The position numbers were made by a program, and so were the translations under genes. From the NCBI RefSeq assembly GCF_910591885.1, contig NC_063277.1:5270001-5334000 (forward strand): a DNA stretch of 64,000 nt, given 5' to 3'. The DNA comes from Bombus terrestris (taxonomy: Eukaryota > Arthropoda > Insecta > Hymenoptera > Apidae). Positions 54,740-64,000 of this stretch are shown here, piece after piece (position 1 is the stretch's first letter; each line of letters begins with the position of its first letter). The notes under the pieces are model-generated. The model was not told the DNA's origin and made no database searches. It saw only the letters and a program-made list of their open reading frames with translations.

Positions 54740-57390
54740 ATGGTAATAGTATATGACGTTATACGTTATTACGGACTACTATATAACGTTACACATTATA
54801 TCGTAATACTATATAACGTTACCCGTTGTATGGTAATAGTACATAACAATATACGTTACAACGTTATACTATTTAACGTTATACGTTATAACGTAATACT
54901 ATATAACATTAAACGTTATGACGTCATACTATATAACGTTACACGTTGTATGGTAATAGTATATGACGTTATACGTTATAACGTAATACTATATAACGTT
55001 ACACGTTTTATCGTAATAGTATATAACGTTACACGTTATAACGTAAAACTACATAACGATAAACGTTATAACGACATACTATATGAAGTTGCACGTTGTA
55101 TGGTAATAGTATATAACGATATACGTTACAACGTAATACTATTTATCGTTATACGTTATAACGTAATACTATATAAGGTTACACGTTATATCGTAATAGT
55201 ATATAACGTTATACGTTATAACCTAATACTACAGAACGTTAAACGTTATAACGTAATACTATACAACGTTACACGTTGTATGGTAATAGTATATGACGAT
55301 ATACGTTATAACGTAATACTCTATAACGTTACACGTTGTATGGTAATAGTATATGACGTTATACGTTATAACGTAATACTATATAACGATACACGTTATA
55401 TCGTAATAGTATATAACGTTATACGTTATAACGTAATACTACATAACGTTAAACGATATAGCGTCATACTATATAACGTTACACGTTGTATGGTAATACT
55501 ATATGACGTTATACGTTACAACGTAATACTATTTAACGTTATACGTTATAACGTAATACTATATAACGTTAAACGTTATGACGTCATACTATATAACGTT
55601 ACACGTTGTATGGTAATAGTATATGACGTTATACGTTATAACGTAATACTATATAGCGATACACGTTATATCGTAATAGTATATAATGCTATACGTTATA
55701 ACGTAATACTGCATAACGTTAAACGATATAACGTCATACTATATAACGTTACACGTTGTATGGTAACAGTATATGACGTTATACGTTACAGCGTAATACT
55801 ATTTAACGTTATACGTTATAACGTAATACTATATAACATTAAACGTTATGACGTCATACTATATAACGTTACACGTAGTATGGTAATAGTATATGACGTT
55901 ATACGTTATAACGTGATACTATATAACGTTACACGTTTTATCGTAATAGTATATAACGTTACACGTTATATCGTAATGGTATATAACGTTATACGTTATA
56001 ACGTAATACTATATAACGTCATACGTTACAACGTAATACTATATAACGTTACACGTTGTATGGTAATAGTATATGACGTTATACGTTATAACGTAATACT
56101 ATATAACGTCATATGTTACAACGTAATACTATATAACGTTACACGTTGTATGGTAATAGTATATGACGTAATACGTTATTACGTAATACTGTATAACGCT
56201 ATACGATATAACGTAATACTATATAACGTTATATGTTTTATCGTAATACTACATAACGTTAAAGGTTATAACGTCATACTACATAACGTTATACGTTTTA
56301 ACGTAATACTATATAACGTTACACGTTGTATGGTAATAGTATATGACGTTATACGTTATTACGTAATACTATATAACGTTACACGTTATATCGCAATAGT
56401 ATATAACGTTATACGTTATAACGTAATACTACAGAACGTTAAACGTTACAACGTAATACTATATAACGTTACACGTTGTATGGTAATAGTATATGACGTT
56501 ATACGTTATAACGTAATACTATATAACGCTATACGTTATAACGTAATACTATATAACGTTATATGTTTTATCGTAATACTACATAACGTTAATGGTTATA
56601 ACGTCATACTACATAACGTTAAACGTTATAACGTCATACTATATAACGTTACCCGTTGTATGGTAATAGTACATAACGTTATACATTACAACGTAATACT
56701 ATTTAACGTTATACGTTATAACATAATACTATATAACGTTACACGTAGTATGGTAATAGTATATGACGTTATACGTTATTACGTAATACTATATAACGTT
56801 ACACGTTGTATGGTAATAGTATATGACGTTATACGTTATAACGTAATACTATATAACGTTATACGTTATAACGTAATACTATATAACGTTACACGTAGTA
56901 TGGTAATAGTATATGACGTTATACGTTATAACGTAATACTATATAACGTCATACGTTACAACGTAATACTATATAACGTTACACGTTGTATGGTAATAGT
57001 ATATGACGTTATACGTTATAACGTAATACTATATAACGTTACACGTGGTATGGTAATAGTATATGACGTTATACGTTATAACGTAATACTATATAACGTC
57101 ATACGTTACAACGTAATACTATATAACGTTACCCGTTGTATGGTAATAGTACATAACGTTATACATTACAACGTAATACTATTTAACGTTATACGTTATA
57201 ACATAATACTATATAACGTTACACGTAGTATGGTAATAGTATATGACGTTATACGTTATAACGTAGTACTATATAACGTCATACGTTACAACGTAACACT
57301 ATATAACGTTACACGTTGTATGGTAATAGTATATGACGTTATACGTTATAACGTAATACTATATAACGTTACACGTTGTGTGGTAATAGT
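54740..57390 (+). repeat. M2, M3 and S block
   Basis: The unit is a complete M2 and M3 in the same order as at 18422 and 23342, with TGACGTCA monomers near 54920, 55580 and 55850, followed by a short S block from about 56701. A private ATATAAGGTTACACG monomer occurs at about 55171; the same variant recurs at about 63222, which links this copy to the one at the right edge of the window (offset about 8,049 bp). Confidence 0.82.
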
Positions 57391-60300
57391 ATATGACGTT
57401 ATACGTTTTAACGTAATACCACATAACGTTAAACATTATAACGTCATACTATATATCGTTACACGTTGTATGGTAATAGTATATGACGTTATACGTTATA
57501 ACGTAATACTATATAACGATACACGTTATATCGTAACAGTATATAACGTTATACGTTGTAACGTAATACTACATAACGTTAAACGATATAACGTCATACT
57601 ATATAACGTTACACGTTGTATGGTAACAGTATATGACGTTATACGTTACAACGTAATAGTATTTAACGTTATACGTTATAACGTAATACTACATAACATT
57701 AAACGTTATGACGTCATACTATATAACGTTACACGTTGTATGGTAATAGTATATAACGATATACGTTACAACGTAATACTATTTATCGTTATACGTTATA
57801 ACGTAATACTATATAACGTTACACGTTATATCGTAATAGTATATAACGTTACCCGTTGTATGGTAATAGTACATAACTATATACGTTACAACGTTATACT
57901 ATTTAACGTTATACGTTATAACGTAATACTATATAACGTTATATGGTTTAACGTAATACCACATAACGTTAAACGTTATAACGTCATACTATATAACGTT
58001 ACACGTTGTATGGTAATAGTATATGACGTTATACGTTACAACGTAATACTATTTAACGTTATACGTTATAACGTAATACTATATAACGTTAAACGTTATA
58101 ACGTCATACTATATAACGTTACACGTTGTATGGTAATAGTATATGACGTTATACGTTACAACGTAATACTATTTAACGTTATACGTTATAACGTAATACT
58201 ACATAACGTTAAACGATATAGCGTCATACTATATAACGTTACACGTTGTATGGTAATAGTATATGACGTTATACGTTATAACGTAACACTATATAACGTT
58301 GCACATTATATCGTAATACTATATAACGTTACCCGTTGTATGGTATTAGTACATAACTATATACGTTACAACGTTATACTATTTAACGTTATACGTTATA
58401 ACGTAATACTATATAACGTTATATGTTTTAACGTAATACCACATAACGTTAAACGTTATAACGTCATACTATATAACGTTACACGTTGTATGGTAATAGT
58501 ATATGACGTTATACGTTATAACGTAATACTATATAACGATACAAGGTTATATCGTAACAGTATATAACGTTATACGTTGTATCGTAATACTACATAACGT
58601 TAAACGATATAACGTCATACTATATAACGTTACACGTTGTATGGTAACAGTATATGACGTTATACGTTACAACGTAATAGTATTTAACGTTATACGTTAT
58701 AACGTAATACTACATAACATTAAACGTTATGACGTCATACTATATAACGTTACACGTTGTATGGTAATAGTATATAACGATATACGTTACAACGTAATAC
58801 TATTTATCGTTATACGTTATAACGTAATACTATATAACGTTACACGTTATATCGTAATAGTATATAACGTTATACGTTATAACGTAATACTACAGAACGT
58901 TAAACGTTATAACGTAATACTGTATAACGTTACACGTTGTATGGTAATAGTATATGACGTTATACGTTGTATGGTAATAGTATATAACGTTATACGTTAC
59001 AACGTAATACTATTTAACGTTATACGTTATAACGTAATACTATAAAACGTTATATGTTTTAACGTAATACTATATAACGTCATACGTTACAACGTAATAC
59101 TATATAACGTTATATGTTTTATCGTAATACTACATAACGTTAAAGGTTATAACGTCATACTACATAACGTTATACGTTATAACGTAATACTATATAACGT
59201 TACACGTTGTATGATAATAGTATATGACGTTATACGTTATTACGTAATACTATATAACGTTACACGCTGTATGGTAATAGTATATGACGTTATACGTTAT
59301 AACGTAATACTATATAACGTCATACGTTACAACGTAATACTATATAACGTTACACGTTGTATGGTAATAGTATATGACGTTATACGTTTTAACGTAATAC
59401 CACATAACGTTAAACATTATAACGTCATACTATATATCGTTACACGTTGTATGGTAATAGTATATGACGTTATACGTTATAACGTAATACTATATAACGA
59501 TACACGTTATATCGTAACAGTATATAACGTTATACGTTGTAACGTAATACTACATAACGTTAAACGATATAACGTCATACTATATAACGTTACACGTTGT
59601 ATGGTAACAGTATATGACGTTATACGTTACAACGTAATAGTATTTAACGTTATACGTTATAACGTAATACTACATAACATTAAACGTTATGACGTCATAC
59701 TATATAACGTTACACGTTGTATGGTAATAGTATATAACGATATACGTTACAACGTAATACTATTTATCGTTATATCGTAATAGTATATAACGTTATACGT
59801 TATAACGTAATACTACAGAACGTTAAACGTTATAACGTAATACTGTATAACGTTACACGTTGTATGGTAATAGTATATGACGTTATACGTTGTATGGTAA
59901 TAGTATATAACGTTATACGTTACAACGAAATACTATTTAACGTTATACGATATAACGTAATACTATATAACGTTATATGATTTAACGTAATACTATATAA
60001 CGTCATACGTTACAACGTAATACTATATAACGTTATATGTTTTATCGTAATACTACATAACGTTAAAGGTTATAACGTCATACTACATAACGTTATACGT
60101 TATAACGTAATACTATATAACGTTACACGTTGTATGGTAATAGTATATGACGTTATACGTTATTACGTAATACTATATAGCGTTACACGTTATATCGCAA
60201 TAGTATATAACGTTATACGTTATAACGTAATACTACAGAACGTTAAACGTTATAACGTAATACTATATAACGTTACACGTTGTATGGTAATAGTATATGA

Positions 60301-62400
60301 CGTTATACGTATTAACGTAATACTATATAACGCTATACGTTATAACGTAATACTATATAACGTTATATGTTTTATCGTAATACTACATAACGTTAAAGGT
60401 TATAACGTCATACTATATAACGTTAAACGTTATAACGTAATACTATATAACGTTATATGTTTTATCGTAATACTACATGACGTTAACAGTTATAACGTCA
60501 TACTATATAACGTTACACGTTGTATGGTAATAGTATATGACGTTATACGTTACAACGTAATACTATTTAACGTTACACGTTGTATGGTAATAGTATATGA
60601 CGTTATACGTTATAACGTAATACTATATAACGTCATACGTTACAACGTAATACTATATAACGTTACACGTTGTATGGTAATAGTATATGACGTTATACGT
60701 TATAACGTAATACTATATAACGTTACACGTGGTCTGGTAATACTATATGACGTTACACGTTATAACGTAATACTATATAACGTCATACGTTACAACGTAA
60801 TACTATATAACGTTACACGTTGTATGGTAATAGTATATAACATTATACGTTATATCGTAATAGTATATAACGTTATACTTTATAACGTAACACTACAGAA
60901 CGTTAAACGTTATAACGTAATACTATATAACGTTACACGTTTTATCGTAATAGTATATAACGTTACACGTTATAACGTAAAACTACATAACGATAAACGT
61001 TATAACGACATACTATATGAAGTTGCACGTTGTATGGTAATAGTATATAACGATATACGTTACAACGTAATACTATTTATCGTTATACGTTATAACGTAA
61101 TACTATATAACGTTACACGTTGTATGGTAATAGTATATAACGTTATACGTTGTATGGTAATAGTATATAACGTTATACGTTATAACGTAATACTATATAA
61201 CGTTAAACGTTATGACGTCATACTATATAATGTTACACGTTGTATGGTTATAGTATATGACGTTATACGTTACAAGGTAATACTATTTAACGTTATAAGT
61301 TATAACGTAATACTATATAACGTTAAACGTTATAACGTTACACGTTGTATGGTAATAGTATATGACGTTATACGTTATTACGGACTACTATATAACGTTA
61401 CACATTATATCGTAATACTATATAACGTTACCCTTTGTATGGTAATAGTACATAACTATATACGTTACAACGTTATACTATTTAACGTTATACGTTATAA
61501 CGTAATACTATATAACGTTATATGTTTTAACGTAATACCACATAACGTTAAACGTTATAACGTCATACTATATAACGTTACACGTTGTATGGTAATAGTA
61601 TATGACGTTATACGTTATAACGTAATACTATATAGCGATACACGTTATATCGTAATAGTATATAATATTGTACGTTATAACGTAATACTACATAACGTTA
61701 AACGATATAGCGTCATACTATATAACGTTACACGTTGTATGGTAATAGTATATGACGTTATACGTTATAACGTAACACTATATAACGTTGCACATTATAT
61801 CGTAATACTATATAACGTTACCCGTTGTATGGTAATAGTACATAACTATATACGTTACAACGTTATACTATTTAACGTTATACGTTATAACGTAATACTA
61901 TATAACGTCATATGATTTAACGTAATACCATACAACGTTAAACGTTATAACGTCATACTATATAACGTTACACGTTGTATGGTAATAGTATATGACGTTA
62001 TACGTTATAACGTAATACTATATAACGATACACGTTATATCGTAACAGTATATGACGTTATACGTTGTAACGTAATACTACATAACGTTAAACGATATAA
62101 CGTCATACTATATAACGTTACACGTTGTATGGTAACAGTATATGACGTTATACGTTACAACGTAATAGTATTTAACGTTATACGTTATAACGTAATACTA
62201 TATAACGTTACACGTTGTATGGTAATAGTATATGACGTTATACGTTATTACGTAATACTATATAACGTTACACGTTATATCGCAATAGTATATAACGTTA
62301 TACGTTATAACGTAATACTACAGAACGTTAAACGTTATAACGTAATACTATATAACGTTACACGTTGTATGGTAATTGTATATGACGTTATACGTTATAA
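57391..62400 (+). repeat. Rearranged stretch with off-register indels
   Basis: The regular M1/M2/M3 order breaks down here. A block starting with GTTTTAACGTAATACCACATAACG at about 57400 recurs at about 59380 (offset 1,981, that is 66 monomers plus the 1-bp insertion near 58544), with a partial copy from about 58501. Single-event changes absent elsewhere include CAAGG at 58543, a 37-bp deletion near 59774, CGTATTAACG near 60310 and a 15-bp deletion near 61336. TTACGGACTA occurs once, at about 61377. No gene is seen. Confidence 0.75.
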
Positions 62401-63060
62401 CGTAATATTATATAACGTTACACGTTATAACGTAAAACTACATAACGATAAACGTTATAACGACATACTATATGAAGTTGCACGTTGTATGGTAATAGTA
62501 TATAACGATATACGTTACAACGTAATACTATTTATCGTTATACGTTATAACGTAATACTATATACCGTTACACGTTATATCGTAATAGTATATAACGTTA
62601 TACGTTATAACCTAATACTACAGAACGTTAAACGTTATAACGTAATACTATACAACGTTACACGTTGTCTGGTAATAGTATATGACGATATACGTTATAA
62701 CGTAATACTATATAACGTTACACGTTGTATGGTAATAGTATATGACGATGTACGTTATATCGTAATACTATATAACGATACACGTTATATCGTAATAGTA
62801 TATAACGTTATACGTTATAACGTAATACTACATAACGTTAAACGATATAGCGTCATACTATATAACGTTACACGTTGTATGGTAATACTATATGACGTTA
62901 TACGTTACAACGTAATACTATTTAACGTTATACGTTATAACGTAATACTATATAACGTTAAACGTTATGACGTCATACTATATAACGTTACACGTTGTAT
63001 GGTAATAGTATATGACGTTATACGTTATAACGTAATACTATATAACGTTACACGTTTTAT
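62401..63060 (+). repeat. 660-bp tandem duplication, copy 1
   Basis: This is 22 monomers of M2/M3 sequence (ATAACGATAAACG, ATATGAAGTTGCACG, TATTTATCG, AACCTAATACTACAG and a TGACGTCA monomer near 62967). It is repeated directly with an offset of 660 bp. Private changes are ACCGTTACACG at about 62573, GTTGTCTGG at about 62667 and GACGATGTACG at about 62744. Confidence 0.82.
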
Positions 63061-63720
63061 CGTAATAGTATATAACGTTACACGTTATAACGTAAAACTA
63101 CATAACGATAAACGTTATAACGACATACTATATGAAGTTGCACGTTGTATGGTAATAGTATATAACGATATACGTTACAACGTAATACTATTTATCGTTA
63201 TACGTTATAACGTAATACTATATAAGGTTACACGTTATATCGTAATAGTATATAACGTTATACGTTATAACCTAATACTACAGAACGTTAAACGTTATAA
63301 CGTAATACTATACAACGTTACACGTTGTATGGTAATAGTATATGACGATATACGTTATAACGTAATACTCTATAACGTTACACGTTGTATGGTAATAGTA
63401 TATGACGTTATACGTTATAACGTAATACTATATAACGATACACGTTATATCGTAATAGTATATAACGTTATACGTTATAACGTAATACTACATAACGTTA
63501 AACGATATAGCGTCATACTATATAACGTTACACGTTGTATGGTAATACTATATGACGTTATACGTTACAACGTAATACTATTTAACGTTATACGTTATAA
63601 CGTAATACTATATAACGTTAAACGTTATGACGTCATACTATATAACGTTACACGTTGTATGGTAATAGTATATGACGTTATACGTTATAACGTAATACTA
63701 TATAGCGATACACGTTATAT
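63061..63720 (+). repeat. 660-bp tandem duplication, copy 2
   Basis: This second copy resembles the M2/M3 sequence from 55021 (offset about 8,049) more closely than copy 1 does, sharing the ATATAAGGTTACACG variant and the ACTCTATAACG monomer. That suggests copy 1 has diverged more or was derived from another unit. Confidence 0.82.
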
Positions 63721-64000
63721 CGTAATAGTATATAATGCTATACGTTATAACGTAATACTGCATAACGTTAAACGATATAACGTCATACTATATACCGTTA
63801 CACGTTGTATGGTAACAGTATATGACGTTATACGTTACAGCGTAATACTATTTAACGTTATACGTTATAACGTAATACTATATAACATTAAACGTTATGA
63901 CGTCATACTATATAACGTTACACGTAGTATGGTAATAGTATATGACGTTATACGTTATAACGTGATACTATATAACGTTACACGTTTTATCGTAATAGTA
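63721..64000 (+). repeat. M3 continuing beyond the window
   Basis: Standard M3 order follows: ATATAATGCTATACG, ACTGCATAACG, ACCGTTACACG, GTTACAGCGTAATAC, TGACGTCA near 63898, GTAGTATGG and TTTTATCGTAATAG. It matches about 9800-10090 and 19360-19630. The array is cut by the end of the window in mid-module. Confidence 0.85.

Larger units (their letters stand above)
1..64000. repeat. 30-bp satellite DNA array filling the window
   Basis: The entire window consists of tandem monomers of 30 bp. The phase changes only at a few small indels, described separately. No stretch of non-repeat sequence interrupts the array at either end or inside. Monomers fall into perhaps two dozen recurring variants that share a CGTTATAACGTAATACTATA-like core. 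The consensus is about 23% GC with three CpGs per monomer. The longest homopolymer runs I noticed are only four to five bases. Large uninterrupted satellites with higher-order structure are known from eukaryotic centromeric, pericentromeric and subtelomeric heterochromatin, so that is the likely setting. The family is not one I recognise, and the host cannot be named from this sequence. Both ends are cut by the window, so the full array is longer than 64 kb. Confidence 0.97.

Noticed and set aside
1..64000. CRISPR array (about 30-bp palindromic direct repeats)
   Set aside because: There are no unique spacers; repeats abut directly, and the spaces between similar monomers are other monomers of the same family. 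No cas genes are present.
1..64000. TATA boxes (TATATAA) and promoters
   Set aside because: CTATATAACG occurs in nearly every monomer as part of the repeat, so the motif has no positional meaning and no transcript start can be supported.
1..64000. Telomeric or subtelomeric simple repeat, rRNA/tRNA genes, transposons
   Set aside because: No TTAGGG-like or other known telomere motif, no G-rich strand, no rRNA or tRNA-like stretch, and no non-satellite insertion or target-site duplication was seen in either orientation.
1..64000. Prokaryotic or phage origin
   Set aside because: A gene-free 64-kb tandem array with nested higher-order repeats has no prokaryotic parallel known to me; no ribosome binding sites or operon structure occur.

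Overview
The whole 64 kb window is one uninterrupted tandem satellite array. I found no unique sequence, transposon, RNA gene or credible protein-coding gene on either strand. The basic monomer is 30 bp, about 23% GC in its consensus, and is built from two diverged 15-bp halves (ATAACGTTATACGTT and ATAACGTAATACTAT). Each half looks like an 8-mer plus a 7-mer (ATAACGTT, ATACGTT). Satellite DNA of this length and order is typical of eukaryotic nuclear heterochromatin (centromeric, pericentromeric, subtelomeric, or a B or sex chromosome). The sequence gives no basis for naming the organism. Every G in the consensus monomer lies in a CpG, which suggests a genome or compartment with little CpG methylation decay.

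Monomer variants are ordered into nested higher-order repeats. Module names here are mine. S blocks are simple 60/90/150-bp arrays of two or three monomer types. M1 is a module of about 1.1 kb ending in a GGTACACGCTG-marked monomer. M2 is a module of 0.66-0.84 kb starting with a monomer marked TTACGGACTA. M3 is a module carrying TGACGTCA monomers. P is a 2.7 kb module with monomers shortened by exactly 1 bp (CCATTAATG).

Layout: 1-600 P fragment; 601-2280 M3-like; 2281-3960 S; 3961-4769 M2-like; 4770-7816 P; 7817-9681 M1 and M2; 9682-14121 two tandem copies of a 2,220-bp unit; 14122-26800 a mosaic of M1, M2, M3 and S with 570-bp and 720-bp duplications; 26801-27420 lead-in; 27421-41998 three consecutive copies of a P-M1-M2 higher-order repeat (basic length 4,707 bp, the middle one expanded to 5,365 bp); 41999-57390 M3/S and M1-led units of 4,170, 2,520 and 2,370 bp; 57391-62400 a more rearranged stretch with off-register indels; 62401-63720 a 660-bp tandem duplication; 63721-64000 M3 running off the end.

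Because 30 is divisible by 3 and the consensus has no stop codon in one forward frame, long open frames (up to 1,819 codons) appear on the plus strand only. They encode a decapeptide repeat (VIRYNVILYN). I regard these as a by-product of the period rather than genes: stops and 1-bp frameshifts have been amplified with the repeats, and copies differ freely at the amino acid level. The main interest is the fine record of satellite evolution (half-monomer deletions, chimeric junctions, amplified frameshift tags), the extreme CpG/ACGT density and the near self-complementarity of the unit.
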